NCBI GenBank assembly: GCA_934096275.1
Contig: CAKOLK010000006.1
Location: 1 to 60,245 of the forward strand
DNA length: 60,245 nt
Direction: 5' to 3'
From: an uncultured Bacilli bacterium
GTDB lineage: Bacteria > Bacillota_I > Bacilli_A > RF39 > UBA660
Shown here in pieces: positions 1 through 9,148 of the stretch (positions are counted from its first letter, which is position 1; every line of letters begins with the position of its first letter). Made by a program: the position numbers and the translations under genes. The notes below the pieces were generated by a model. It ran no database searches and was not told the DNA's origin. It saw only the letters and a list, made by a program, of their open reading frames with translations.

Positions 1-847
<847 letters not shown>

Positions 848-904
848 ATTATTTATTTTTAGTTTGATTTTCTTTATTTCCTAGCTATCTCAAATTGACG
901 TTTT

Positions 905-925
905 GCTCAGTTTTCAAAGATCAAA
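905..925 (-). promoter_or_regulatory. pre-16S leader boxA-like antitermination/processing element
   Basis: On the minus strand this reads GATCTTTGAAAACTGAGC, the element typically found just upstream of Firmicutes 16S genes, where it serves rRNA antitermination and 16S maturation. It sits about 60 nt before the mature 5' end. The rest of the 346-nt gap up to 1193 is AT-rich and holds the two promoters listed next; no gene was seen in it. Confidence 0.6.
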
Positions 926-958
926 TCTTTTTGTTTCACTTTTCTCAAGTGCTTTTTA

Positions 959-987
959 ATTATATCAAATGGTTTTTTAAAAGTCAA
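959..987 (-). promoter_or_regulatory. rRNA operon promoter, proximal (P2)
   Basis: Minus strand TTGACT (982-987), 17-nt spacer, TATAAT (959-964). This is near-perfect sigma-A consensus and sits about 110 nt upstream of the 16S 5' end. Confidence 0.85.
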
Positions 988-1066
988 CTACTTTTTGCAA
1001 TTTTTTTTAATTTTTTTTATTAAATATTTTGTCGCTTTTTGTTGGCTTTTTCATTCGACGTTTACT

Positions 1067-1095
1067 AATATATCAGATTGATTTTTGTTTGTCAA
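1067..1095 (-). promoter_or_regulatory. rRNA operon promoter, distal (P1)
   Basis: Minus strand TTGACA (1090-1095), 17-nt spacer, TATATT (1067-1072), about 108 bp upstream of the proximal promoter. Tandem promoters of this kind are usual for Bacillus-type rrn operons. A-rich DNA just upstream could act as an UP element. Confidence 0.85.
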
Positions 1096-1193
1096 CAAAA
1101 AAATGAAAATTTTTTAATTTTTTTTAATTTTTTTGTTTTTCTATATATATTATGCTTAAAATCACTACTTTATCACTACTATTGATGCTAATT

Positions 1194-1733
1194 TTAAATT
1201 TTTACTTTTTTGATTTTTTTAAATTCTTCATAGTATTTTTTTGTAGTATTTTCATCAAATGGGTATTCTTTATTTCTTACTTTTTCTATTAATGTTGTTA
1301 ATTCACTTCTTAATATTTTGTCTATTTTTTTTGAATAGTTCATTATTCTTTTATGGTATTGATATTCTCCTCTATCTAAAACTTTGAATGAACCATCTGG
1401 AAATACTCTTAGATCTAAATCATAGTCTATATATTTGATAGTATTATTTTCGATTATATATGGTGATGCAATATTGCAATAATAATAAATACCTGTTGAT
1501 TTTATTTGACCTATTATATTAAACCAATTGTCTTTTGAAAAGTACATAATTGCTGGTTCTTTTGTTCTCCAGGTTCTTCCATCTGATTCTGTTACTAATG
1601 TTTTATAATTTCCAAATATATCATAATCTTTTGTTTGGTCTATGTATATTGCTTGATCCCAACTTCTATGAATTTTATGATCGTGTTTATAACTATGTAT
1701 ATTCAATCTATCTCCAACCTTAAATTCCATCAT
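1194..1733 (-). CDS. DUF402 family protein (Ntdp/YgaC-like nucleoside tri-/diphosphatase)
   Basis: A protein of 179 aa matching the DUF402 fold. Recognisable pieces are the N-terminal KVGDRL..HSYKHD..IHRSWD segment and the middle block with IDYDLDLRVFPDGSFKVLD, which supplies the acidic metal-binding residues, followed by a helical C-terminus. Staphylococcal and Bacillus members (Sa1684/YgaC) hydrolyse nucleoside tri- and diphosphates; the same activity is inferred here. Two adjacent ATG codons could serve as start, with GGGAG just upstream. It lies alone between the rrn promoters and the protease gene. Confidence 0.75.
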   Translation of the reverse strand: MMEFKVGDRLNIHSYKHDHKIHRSWDQAIYIDQTKDYDIFGNYKTLVTESDGRTWRTKEPAIMYFSKDNWFNIIGQIKSTGIYYYCNIASPYIIENNTIKYIDYDLDLRVFPDGSFKVLDRGEYQYHKRIMNYSKKIDKILRSELTTLIEKVRNKEYPFDENTTKKYYEEFKKIKKVKI

Positions 1734-1844
1734 ATCACTCCCTATTGGTTTTATTATATATCATTTTGAAGGACAAAATCAAATTAATTTATATATAGTA
1801 TCATCGATAAAAGTTTTTTATTACTCTTTTTTCTTCTGATATAC

Positions 1845-1873
1845 AAAAAAAACAAACAGTTTCCTATTTGTTT
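1845..1873 (-). terminator. Rho-independent terminator of the S41 peptidase gene
   Basis: Ten-base-pair stem (AAACAAATAG / CTGTTTGTTT, one G-U pair) with a GAAA loop, followed on the minus strand by a run of T. The stem begins inside the last codons of the peptidase gene. Confidence 0.8.
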
Positions 1874-3111
1874 AATGTTTCTATAGCTTTTTGAAGTTGA
1901 TTGTCATCTTCATCTTTTTGTGTTTCATAATACTTATCATTAAGTTTTTCTTCTATAGTTGGTTTTATACCAGTTTTGTCAATACTATTTCCTTTTGATG
2001 TCAACCATGTTTCTGCTGTATATTTTACCATTGAGCCGTTTGATAAGTTTAATACTTTTTGTACAGTTCCTTTCCCATATGTTGTTGTTCCTATTAGAGT
2101 TGCACCATATTCTTCATTTAGTGCCGCTGCTAATACTTCTGAACCTGAAGCACTTCCCCCGTTTATTAGGACCGCAATTTTGTATTTTCTGTTGTTGTTT
2201 TCTGTAGAGTATATCTTTTCCACTTTTTCTTTTGTTTTAATTTGGCAAATTACTTGATCTTTGTTTAAGAATAGATTTGCTATGTTTTTAACTGATTCTA
2301 AATGACCACCAGTATTGCTTCTTACATCTATTATTAGACTATTAATATTTTGTTTTTCTAATTGTTCTAGTTGTTCTTTGAATTGTTCATCTGTATTTAA
2401 TGCAAATATTGATATGTACATATATCCTATTTTTTTATTATTTTTTTCTATTACTTTTGATGTTACTGATGGAATGGAGATAGTTCCTGTTGATAGTGTT
2501 ACAGTTTTTTCTTCATTTTCTCTTTTTATTGTTACTGTGAATGGTTTTTTGTAACTTTTAATTTTGTCTGTTACTTCTTTTAGTGCTTTATTTTCAGTTG
2601 ATTCATTATCTACTTTTGTTATTATGTCATTTTCTTTTATTCCTGCTTTTGATGCTGGTGAATTTTCAAAAACACTTGCTACTACTATGTTTTTGTCTTT
2701 ATCTTGTGTAACTTCTAATCCTATTCCTGTAAATGTTCCATTTAATCTTTGATTAAAATCTTCTGATTCTTCTTCATTAAAATACATAGAGTATTGGTCA
2801 CCAAGGAAATCCATCATTCCTTGAATGGCTGCTTCACTTAGTTTATCTTTATCTACTTTGCCATAGTACTCATTTAATATTGTATTGTATACTTTTTCTA
2901 TTTCAGTTGCATTTGCTTTGCTAACTTTACATTCAGCACATTTATTACTAAATATTACTTCTCCTACTAATAAGCCTAGTATTAGAGACATGATTATTAC
3001 AATTATTAACTCGGCAGAATTAAATCTAACTTTATCTAATTGAAGTTTTTTTTCTATTATTTTAAGTGCACTTTTTGTTTTTTTACTTATTTTGTCTTTT
3101 ATATTTTTCAT
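1864..3111 (-). CDS. S41 family C-terminal processing peptidase (CtpA/CtpB-like)
   Basis: A 415-aa membrane-anchored serine protease. One transmembrane helix (about residues 34-54) puts the rest outside the cell. A PDZ domain (about 118-210, with FTGIGLEV and GIKENDIITKV) is followed by the S41 catalytic domain. The nucleophile motif NGGSASGSE (about residue 320) and the lysine motif TYGKG (about 345) are both intact, so the Ser-Lys dyad is present. Family members trim secreted or membrane substrates; in Bacillus CtpB cleaves SpoIVFA in sporulation. The substrate here is unknown. RBS GGTGAT precedes the ATG. It is a single gene with its own terminator. Confidence 0.93.
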   Translation of the reverse strand: MKNIKDKISKKTKSALKIIEKKLQLDKVRFNSAELIIVIIMSLILGLLVGEVIFSNKCAECKVSKANATEIEKVYNTILNEYYGKVDKDKLSEAAIQGMMDFLGDQYSMYFNEEESEDFNQRLNGTFTGIGLEVTQDKDKNIVVASVFENSPASKAGIKENDIITKVDNESTENKALKEVTDKIKSYKKPFTVTIKRENEEKTVTLSTGTISIPSVTSKVIEKNNKKIGYMYISIFALNTDEQFKEQLEQLEKQNINSLIIDVRSNTGGHLESVKNIANLFLNKDQVICQIKTKEKVEKIYSTENNNRKYKIAVLINGGSASGSEVLAAALNEEYGATLIGTTTYGKGTVQKVLNLSNGSMVKYTAETWLTSKGNSIDKTGIKPTIEEKLNDKYYETQKDEDDNQLQKAIETLNK

Positions 3112-3190
3112 ATCTTATCACCAATTATAATAATATCACATATTTTAATAGTTATAAACTGATTTTTTGTTTTTTTATGGTGTTTTATGT

Positions 3191-3213
3191 AAAAAAGAAG
3201 CTTAATGCCTCTT
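3191..3213 (-). terminator. Terminator of the LolA-like lipoprotein gene
   Basis: Stem AAGAGGC / GCTTCTT with a 5-nt loop (3195-3213) and a T-run on the minus strand just after the stop codon at 3221. Confidence 0.7.
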
Positions 3214-3220
3214 AATTATT

Positions 3221-4369
3221 TTATTTTTCATTCATTGTTGCTACTACATTTAATGATTTGGCAACTTGTAGTAATTCTTGTTTATTCATTGTATCTGATG
3301 CTATGTAGTATTCTATTCCATTGCTTGTCCATGTATATGAAACATCTGTTAATGATCCTACGGTGTCTATTAGTAAGAATGGTTCTCCGTAAGTTGGCAC
3401 TATTGTTAATTCGTCTGATGCTTTAACTGTTTCTTGTACTAATATGAATGGATTGTCTCCAGAGAATGTCATTATCATTCTTTGACCATTTTCTGTTTGA
3501 ATTGTTTCTTTATTTGATAGTGATGTGTTAGTAGGTAAATAGAATGGGAATAATGAATCTTCTAGTGATGAAGTTGGTTCTTCTTTAGTTGTTGTTTCTT
3601 GCCCTTGTTGTTTTTCATCTGTTTGTTCTTGATTATTTTGCTCTGTTTGTTCTTTTTTATCTTGTTTTGTATTATTGCTATCTTGGTTTTTATTTTCATT
3701 TTGTTTTTGGCTATTATCTTTTGTATTTTCAGTATCTACTTGATATTCTTTTGCAACTTTTTCTAGTTTGAAGTATTCATCATCAAATGTTGGTTTTTTA
3801 TCAATATTAGATACTGTAAATTCTATGTATGGAACATTTTTGTCATCTAGTACTTTTACTTGTTTTAATGTACTATTTTTATCTAATATTATTTGTTGTT
3901 TTTTATATGTTGGATTATTTGGATAGTTTACTTTAGTTGTAAAAACAAAGTTGTTGTCTTGTTGCTCAAATGTTGCTTCTTTATCATTTTTTAAGTCATT
4001 TACTAGTGATCCTAATAAATATACTTGAGAGTTGTTATTCGGCCATGTTGATTGAAATTTGAAGCTCTTATTGATTGATGGTGATATTACATATACTCCA
4101 TCGCTATTTTTTAAAATTATTTGTTTATAGTCGTTTGCTTTGTTTGTTAATACAACTTTGTAGTTTTCATCTTTTTTGTAACTTACTAAAACATCATATT
4201 TGTATGTATCATCATTGTTGGTTAAGGACATTTCTCCTTCCATATAATAGCTTTTTAAATTGTCTGAATCTTTTATGAAGTTTTCTTTTATTTTATCTTC
4301 ATTTAAAGTTCCACATCCTGTCAATAATAGTGTCATTACTAAAGCAATGCTTAAAAACTTTTTTTTCAT
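3221..4369 (-). CDS. Lipoprotein with LolA/YdcC-like and DUF4367-like domains
   Basis: A 382-aa lipoprotein precursor. The signal peptide ends in lipobox LLTGC with the lipidated Cys at residue 19. The N-terminal half resembles the LolA-like fold of sporulation lipoprotein YdcC (repeated strand pattern, DGVYVISPSINKSFKF). A low-complexity Gln/Asn/Lys-rich linker (about 205-265) follows, then a C-terminal DUF4367-like module (about 285-378, with YTWTSNGIEYYIASD). It is expected on the outer face of the membrane, possibly carrying lipids or sensing envelope state. The YdcC relation is by pattern only. It lies divergent to the DUF378 gene. Confidence 0.65.
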   Translation of the reverse strand: MKKKFLSIALVMTLLLTGCGTLNEDKIKENFIKDSDNLKSYYMEGEMSLTNNDDTYKYDVLVSYKKDENYKVVLTNKANDYKQIILKNSDGVYVISPSINKSFKFQSTWPNNNSQVYLLGSLVNDLKNDKEATFEQQDNNFVFTTKVNYPNNPTYKKQQIILDKNSTLKQVKVLDDKNVPYIEFTVSNIDKKPTFDDEYFKLEKVAKEYQVDTENTKDNSQKQNENKNQDSNNTKQDKKEQTEQNNQEQTDEKQQGQETTTKEEPTSSLEDSLFPFYLPTNTSLSNKETIQTENGQRMIMTFSGDNPFILVQETVKASDELTIVPTYGEPFLLIDTVGSLTDVSYTWTSNGIEYYIASDTMNKQELLQVAKSLNVVATMNEK

Positions 4370-4484
4370 ATTTCACTCCTTCTTTTCTTTCATTTAATTA
4401 TATTTATATATTTTTTTATTATTCGTGAATATTTTTATTTTTTTGGCACATAATATTTAACGAAATAGGAAAAGGAGGAATTAT

Positions 4485-4676
4485 ATGAGTACTTTACAAA
4501 AGGTAGCTTTAGTATTCACCATAATTGGTGCAATCGTATGGCTTCTTGTTGGTTTATTTGATTTTAATTTAGTTACTTCTTTATTCGGAGAAGCTAATAT
4601 TATATCTAGAATTATTTATATAATTGTAGGTATATGTGGATTAATAAATATTGGACTATTTTTTGAAGAAGATTAA
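4485..4676 (+). CDS. DUF378 family small membrane protein (YuzA-like)
   Basis: A 63-aa protein with two transmembrane helices (about residues 6-26 and 38-58), matching DUF378: N-terminal VALVFTIIGAIVWLLVGLFDFNLV and a conserved C-terminal IYIIVGICGL segment. The function of the family is unknown. It is the only gene in the window on the plus strand. A strong RBS (AAAGGAGG) stands 7-8 nt before the ATG. It is monocistronic and shares a bidirectional terminator with frr on the other strand. Confidence 0.85.
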   Translation: MSTLQKVALVFTIIGAIVWLLVGLFDFNLVTSLFGEANIISRIIYIIVGICGLINIGLFFEED

Positions 4677-4708
4677 AAAAACTCAAGATTTTGTTTCTTG
4701 AGTTTTTT
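4675..4708. terminator. Bidirectional terminator between DUF378 gene and frr
   Basis: Stem ACTCAAG (4681-4687) / CTTGAGT (4697-4703), with A-run before and T-run after, so it works in both directions. It lies between the converging 3' ends of the DUF378 gene and frr. Confidence 0.85.
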
Positions 4709-5253
4709 TATATTTCCATTAATTCTTTTTCTTTTTCTTTAGTTAGTTCTTCTATTTTCTTGTTATAGTCATTTACTACTTCTTGAATAATATCTATTAC
4801 GTTTTTTTCTTGATCTTCTGGAAGTTCGTCATTTTTAACAATTTCAATTACATCTCTACGAGTGTTTCTTATGGCTATTCTTCCTTCTTCAGCGTATTCT
4901 TTTACTACTTTAACTAATTCTCTTCTTCTTTCTTCAGTTAGTTGTGGAATAGTTATGAATACTGTTTCTCCATTATTGTTTGGTGTAACACCAAGATTTG
5001 CTTCGAATATTGCTTTTTCTATTGCTCCGAGTAGATTTTTATCAAATGGCTTAACACTTAATTGTCTTGCTTCTGGAACGAATATTGTAGCAACTTGTTT
5101 TACTGGTGTTGGTGTTCCATAGTATGATACCATTACATCATCTAACATGCTTGGATTAGCGCGTCCTGCTCTTACGGTAGTAAATCTTTCTTCAAGATTT
5201 TTAATTGCTTTATTCATTTTTTCAATTGCAATTTGTTTATAGTCGTTATTCAT
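4708..5253 (-). CDS. frr: Ribosome recycling factor
   Basis: A 181-aa protein, the usual RRF length. Family hallmarks run throughout: N-terminal KMNKAIKNLEERFTTVRAGRANPSMLD, the central PEARQLSVKPFDKNLL hinge, and the C-terminal long helices (LTEERRRELVKVVKEYAEEGRIAIRN in part). With EF-G it splits the post-termination ribosome. It is downstream of rpsB and tsf as in most bacteria, but pyrH, which normally lies between tsf and frr, is absent here and a lipoprotein gene takes its place. Confidence 0.98.
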   Translation of the reverse strand: MNNDYKQIAIEKMNKAIKNLEERFTTVRAGRANPSMLDDVMVSYYGTPTPVKQVATIFVPEARQLSVKPFDKNLLGAIEKAIFEANLGVTPNNNGETVFITIPQLTEERRRELVKVVKEYAEEGRIAIRNTRRDVIEIVKNDELPEDQEKNVIDIIQEVVNDYNKKIEELTKEKEKELMEI

Positions 5254-5304
5254 AGTTATCTCTCCTTCATATAAATTATATCAAATAAGAATTAAATTGT
5301 GAAT

Positions 5305-5332
5305 AAAAACTGATACTTTTTATGGTATCAGT
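5305..5332 (-). terminator. Terminator after the rpsB-tsf-lipoprotein genes
   Basis: Perfect 8-bp stem ACTGATAC / GTATCAGT (5309-5316, 5325-5332) followed by TTTT on the minus strand, just after the lipoprotein stop. It separates this transcript from frr, so frr probably has its own promoter in the short gap. Confidence 0.8.
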
Positions 5333-5336
5333 TCTA

Positions 5337-5969
5337 TTATTTTGATATTTTTTTAAAACCTTCGATTAGTAACTTTTGATATTGATCTGTTAGTTTTATA
5401 TTATTACTTGTTGTATCAAATTCAAAATCATCATAATATCCATATATTTTTTTATCTAATATGAATATTACTGCTGGGGTTGAAAAGACTTTTTCTTCTG
5501 TTTTATAAACTTGATTTTCTTTTTCTACATTTAATGTAGTTATGTAATCATTTAGTTTTTCTAACATTTCATTGTATAATTTAGTTCCATCAGAGGTTTT
5601 GACTAGTTTTTCATCTTTTATTTCATATTTTGGATTATTATCTTTATAATTATAATAATATATGTCATTTTTATAATCTTTTTCTATATTGTTTAAAGAA
5701 TCTACAAGATATCTTGATTTATTGTCTTGCGGTTCTCCGATAAAGATTACGTTGTTTGATGAAAAAACATTATTTATATTATTCATGTCTAAGTATTTAA
5801 AGTCGTTATCTTTTTCTATATTTAGTGGATAATTTGTACTATTATAGTTTTCGTATTCGACTTTAAAGTTCAGGCCATCAATAACTTGTTCTTCTTTTTC
5901 TATTTGTGGTTTTATATCGCATCCACATATTAGAAAAATTGATATTATTAGTATTATGTACTTCTTCAT
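5337..5969 (-). CDS. Lipoprotein with degenerate thioredoxin-like domain
   Basis: A 210-aa lipoprotein: signal peptide and lipobox ICGC with Cys17. The body has the layout of a small thioredoxin-like domain (as in bacteriocin accessory proteins): a strand VIFIGEP (about residue 75) where the CxxC loop would follow, and later STPAVIFILDKKIYGYY, which looks like the cis-proline strand. The CxxC motif itself is not there (PQDNKS instead), so redox activity is unlikely. It starts 4 nt after tsf and ends at a terminator, so it is the last gene of rpsB-tsf. The thioredoxin relation is inferred by pattern only; otherwise unrecognised. Confidence 0.55.
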   Translation of the reverse strand: MKKYIILIISIFLICGCDIKPQIEKEEQVIDGLNFKVEYENYNSTNYPLNIEKDNDFKYLDMNNINNVFSSNNVIFIGEPQDNKSRYLVDSLNNIEKDYKNDIYYYNYKDNNPKYEIKDEKLVKTSDGTKLYNEMLEKLNDYITTLNVEKENQVYKTEEKVFSTPAVIFILDKKIYGYYDDFEFDTTSNNIKLTDQYQKLLIEGFKKISK

Positions 5970-5973
5970 GTTG

Positions 5974-6849
5974 TTATCCGTTTATTTGATTTTTTACTTC
6001 CTCTGCAAAGTTTTCAACTTTCTTTTCCATACCTTCGCCTACTTCATATCTTACAAGTTTTAGAATTGTTCCTCCATTTTGAGCAACATATTTTTCAACT
6101 GTTTCTTTGTTTTCAGCTTTGATAAATATTTGATCAGTTAAACATACTTCTTCATAGAATTTTTTTACTTTTCCAACCATGATTTGTTCAATTCTATCTT
6201 CTGGTTTTCCTTCATTTAGTAATTGTTCTCTCATGATTGTTTTTTCTTTTTCTAGTACTTCAGTTGGTACTTCTTGTTCATTTAAGTATAATGGTCTCAT
6301 TGCTGCTGCATGCATTGCTACTTCTTTTGCAACTTCTTCATTTGCTCCTTCAAGTAGAGTTAATGCAACTATTCTACCACCCATATGTGTATATGAACCG
6401 AATACTTGTGAATCTGTTTTTTCTAATTTTTCAAATCTTCTGAAACTAATTTTTTCTCCGATTGTTGAAGTGATAGCTATTATTTTGTCACTAATCTTTT
6501 CACCATTTACTTCAAGATTTAGTGCTTCTTCCATAGTTGTAGCGTTACTTTCTAATAAATCTTTAGATAGTTCGTTTACAAAGCTTTGGAATTTTTCGTT
6601 TTTAGCAACAAAGTCTGTTTCTGAGTTTACCTCGATTACAACAGCTTTATTTCCTTCGATTAAAACGTTAGCTAACCCTTCTGCTGCTATTCTTTCTGCT
6701 TTTTTAGCAGCTTTTGATATACCTTTTTCTCTTAACCATGTGATTGCTTCTTCCATGTCACCATTTGTTTCTTGAAGTGCCTTTTTGCAATCCATCATTC
6801 CTGCCCCTGTTTTTTCTCTTAATTCTTTTACATCTTGAGCGCTAAACAT
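5974..6849 (-). CDS. tsf: Translation elongation factor Ts
   Basis: A 291-aa protein of normal length. The N-terminal UBA-like domain (VKELREKTGAGMMDCKKAL) and the first core signature (ETDFVAKNEKF, about residue 80) are classic EF-Ts. The C-terminal part keeps the dimerisation-type core. It promotes GDP/GTP exchange on EF-Tu. It follows rpsB by 14 nt with RBS AGGAGG and is followed at once by the lipoprotein gene. Confidence 0.98.
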   Translation of the reverse strand: MFSAQDVKELREKTGAGMMDCKKALQETNGDMEEAITWLREKGISKAAKKAERIAAEGLANVLIEGNKAVVIEVNSETDFVAKNEKFQSFVNELSKDLLESNATTMEEALNLEVNGEKISDKIIAITSTIGEKISFRRFEKLEKTDSQVFGSYTHMGGRIVALTLLEGANEEVAKEVAMHAAAMRPLYLNEQEVPTEVLEKEKTIMREQLLNEGKPEDRIEQIMVGKVKKFYEEVCLTDQIFIKAENKETVEKYVAQNGGTILKLVRYEVGEGMEKKVENFAEEVKNQING

Positions 6850-6863
6850 AGTATACCTCCTAA

Positions 6864-7796
6864 TTATCTTAATGCTTCCAATAAGTCAGCTTTTTTCATT
6901 GTACTATAACCTTTTACTTCTTTTTCTTTAGCTAATGCTTTTAGTTCTGCTAAAGTTAAGTCTTCAAGGTTTGTTTCTTCTACTACTTTTTGTTCTTCTT
7001 TTACTTCTTGTTTTTCAACTTTTTCAGTTTTTTCTTCTTTTTTATTTTCTTTTTTAGATTCTTCTTTTTTAGGTTTGTTTGCTTTGTCTTCAGGGGAAAC
7101 ACAGTTTAGCATTTCTCCTCCGTTAACTTCGTTTATAGCGTTTGCTAAAGCACCAATTACTAATTTTACAGCTCTTACTGCATCATCGTTTGCTGGAATT
7201 ACGTAATCTACCATATCTGGATCACAGTTAGTATCTACTATACCAAATACTGGTATTTTTAGTTTTCTAGCTTCTTTTATAGCTGTTTCTTCAACACGTG
7301 GATCTACGATAATCATAGCACTAGGTAATTTTTTCATTTCTCTAATTCCACGTAAGTTTTTATTTAATTTTTCATATTCTTTTTTAATTTGTGCAACTTC
7401 TTTTTTAGGTAATAGTTCTAATGTACCATCTTTTTCCATTGCTTCAATTTCATCTAATCTTCTTACTCTATTTTTGATAGTTCTGAAGTTAGTTAATGTT
7501 CCTCCTAACCATCTTTCGTTTATAAAGTAATTGTTTGTTCTGATAGCATTTTCTTCCATTGCTTCTTGTGCTTGTTTTTTAGTTCCTACGAATAAGAAAG
7601 TTCCTCCGTTTTCTGCTATCTTTTTAATTTCTTCGTATGCTTCTTCGATGCATTTTGCTGTTTTTTGTAAATCGATAATATAAATATCATCTCTTGATGT
7701 ATAAATATATTCTCTCATTTTTGGATTCCATCTTCTTTTTTGATGTCCAAAATGTACTCCTGCTTCTAATAAATAATTCATTGACACTACTGTCAT
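6864..7796 (-). CDS. rpsB: Ribosomal protein S2 with C-terminal Rho_N/SAP-like extension
   Basis: A 310-aa protein. Residues 1-232 are a standard S2 (LLEAGVHFGHQKRRWNPKM at the start, NFINERWLGGTLTNF-type block, PVFGIVDTNCDPD). The usual length is about 240-250 aa; here a Lys/Glu-rich linker (about 240-272) leads to a 35-residue helical tail, LTLAELKALAKEKEVKGYS..MKKADLLEALR. The tail matches the Rho N-terminal (SAP-like) nucleic-acid-binding pattern and is nearly the same as the tail on L20 two genes away (22 of 34 positions identical). The core function is certain; the tail's role is unknown. Confidence 0.97.
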   Translation of the reverse strand: MTVVSMNYLLEAGVHFGHQKRRWNPKMREYIYTSRDDIYIIDLQKTAKCIEEAYEEIKKIAENGGTFLFVGTKKQAQEAMEENAIRTNNYFINERWLGGTLTNFRTIKNRVRRLDEIEAMEKDGTLELLPKKEVAQIKKEYEKLNKNLRGIREMKKLPSAMIIVDPRVEETAIKEARKLKIPVFGIVDTNCDPDMVDYVIPANDDAVRAVKLVIGALANAINEVNGGEMLNCVSPEDKANKPKKEESKKENKKEEKTEKVEKQEVKEEQKVVEETNLEDLTLAELKALAKEKEVKGYSTMKKADLLEALR

Positions 7797-7882
7797 AATA
7801 TTCCTCCTTCGTTTTATCTTCTACTAAGTTCAAAATAATATCACCATTTGGCACTAGATATTAAAATCCATTAGTATGTTTA

Positions 7883-8401
7883 TTATTTTAATGCTTCTAA
7901 TAAATCAGCTTTTTTCATTGAAGTGTATCCTTCAATTCCTTTTTCTTTTGCAAGTTCTTTTAATTCTGCTACTGTCATTTTAGAAATGTCATTTGTTTTT
8001 TCTTCTTTTGCTTCTTTTTTAGTTTCTTTAACAACTGTTTTATTTTCTACTTTACCACTTTTAGCAATTTTTACTAAGTTAGCAAATGCTTCTTTATCAT
8101 TTATTGCTAATTCTGATAACATTTTTCTATTGATTTCTACTCCTGCTTTGTTTAATCCATCAATAAATCTTGAATAACTAATGTCGTTATTTCTACATTC
8201 TGCATTGATTCTTGTAATCCATAATTTTCTGAAGTTTCTTTTTGTTTGTTTACGATCACGATATGCATATCTTTCTGAATGCATTACTTGTTCATGAGCT
8301 GTTTTATATAATCTATGTTTACTTCCGAAATAACCTTCGGCTTTTTTTAGAACTTTTTTACGTCTTGCACGTGTTGCAACACTATTTTTAACTCTTGTCA
8401 T
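7883..8401 (-). CDS. rplT: Ribosomal protein L20 with C-terminal Rho_N/SAP-like extension
   Basis: A 172-aa protein. Residues 1-116 are ordinary L20 (N-terminal RVKNSVATRARRKKVLKKAEGY, then HRLYKTAHEQVMHSERYAYRDR); normal length is about 118. A Lys/Glu-rich linker and a terminal domain (about 138-172: MTVAELKELAKEKGIEGY.. MKKADLLEALK) are added. This tail fits the Rho_N pattern and is the sister of that on S2. L20 binds 23S rRNA early in 50S assembly and in Firmicutes represses its own operon through the leader RNA. It is the last gene of infC-rpmI-rplT. Confidence 0.97.
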   Translation of the reverse strand: MTRVKNSVATRARRKKVLKKAEGYFGSKHRLYKTAHEQVMHSERYAYRDRKQTKRNFRKLWITRINAECRNNDISYSRFIDGLNKAGVEINRKMLSELAINDKEAFANLVKIAKSGKVENKTVVKETKKEAKEEKTNDISKMTVAELKELAKEKGIEGYTSMKKADLLEALK

Positions 8402-8414
8402 TTTTTACTCCTCC

Positions 8415-8606
8415 TTATCTTATTACATTTTTAAATCTTTTTAAGTCTGACTTACTTAATTCAGATTTAGCTCCTGCTTTTCTTGATTGAGCTGGGCTTT
8501 TCTTTCCTGTTTGGTGGTTATTACCAGCGTTTAACTTTGTAATTGAACCACTTTGTCTAATATTTAATACTTTTTTTGTTCCTTTATGAGTTTTAATTTT
8601 TCCCAT
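8415..8606 (-). CDS. rpmI: Ribosomal protein L35
   Basis: A 63-aa basic protein of the usual size: KIKTHKGTKKVLNIRQSGSI at the start and AKSELSKSDLKRFKNVI at the end are typical of L35. Middle gene of infC-rpmI-rplT with 11- and 13-nt gaps and good AGGAGG-type ribosome binding sites. Confidence 0.97.
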   Translation of the reverse strand: MGKIKTHKGTKKVLNIRQSGSITKLNAGNNHQTGKKSPAQSRKAGAKSELSKSDLKRFKNVIR

Positions 8607-8617
8607 GGTAATCCTCC

Positions 8618-9148
8618 TTATTTTTCTTTTATTGGTGCAAGTATCATAGTCATGTTTCTTCCATCTAGTTTTGCTTTTTGTTCAATTGTTGCTATGGAAT
8701 TAACTTCATTTGCAAACCTTGTCATTACATCTATACCTCTATCGGTATGAAGCATTTGTCTTCCTTTGAATCTGATGCTTAGTTTTACTTTATGACCTTT
8801 TTCTAAATATTTAGAAGCATTTCTTAGTTTTGTATTGAAATCTCCGATATCGATATCTGGTGATAGACGATATTCTTTTAATTCTACAATATTTGCTTGT
8901 TGTTTTTTCTTTGCTTCTTTTTGTTTTTTTGATTTTTCATACTTGAACTTATTATAGTCCATTATTTTACATACTGCAGGATTAGCATTTGGACTCATAA
9001 GTACTAAGTCTAAACCAGCATAGTTTGCAATTGTTAAAGCATCTTTTATTGCTTTGACTCCTAATTGTTCCCCATTTGGACCAATTACTAAAACATGACT
9101 TTCTTTGATTTGTTCATTTGTTAACAAATCATTACTTTTTGTTGCTAT
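8618..9148 (-). CDS. infC: Translation initiation factor IF-3 (probable AUA start)
   Basis: Full IF-3: N-domain (NDLLTNEQI, IGPNGEQLGV) linker rich in Lys, and C-domain (LSPDIDIGDFNTKLRNASKYL, VKLSIRFKGRQM). An in-frame ATG exists at 9161-9163 but its G and the next bases form the Shine-Dalgarno GGAGGTG (9155-9161), and nothing resembling an RBS precedes it. Six nt after the SD is ATA (9146-9148), which gives a protein beginning exactly where Bacillus IF-3 does (I/M-ATKSNDLLTNE against MISKDQLVNE). Non-AUG starts (AUU, AUA, AUC) are a known feature of infC, allowing IF-3 to repress itself. Confidence 0.93.
   Translation of the reverse strand: MATKSNDLLTNEQIKESHVLVIGPNGEQLGVKAIKDALTIANYAGLDLVLMSPNANPAVCKIMDYNKFKYEKSKKQKEAKKKQQANIVELKEYRLSPDIDIGDFNTKLRNASKYLEKGHKVKLSIRFKGRQMLHTDRGIDVMTRFANEVNSIATIEQKAKLDGRNMTMILAPIKEK

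Noticed and set aside
1959..2752. Several plus-strand open frames opposite the S41 protease gene, and many similar ones across the window
   Set aside because: They are hydrophobic Leu/Phe-rich shadows of AT-rich minus-strand genes, with no RBS and no recognisable family.
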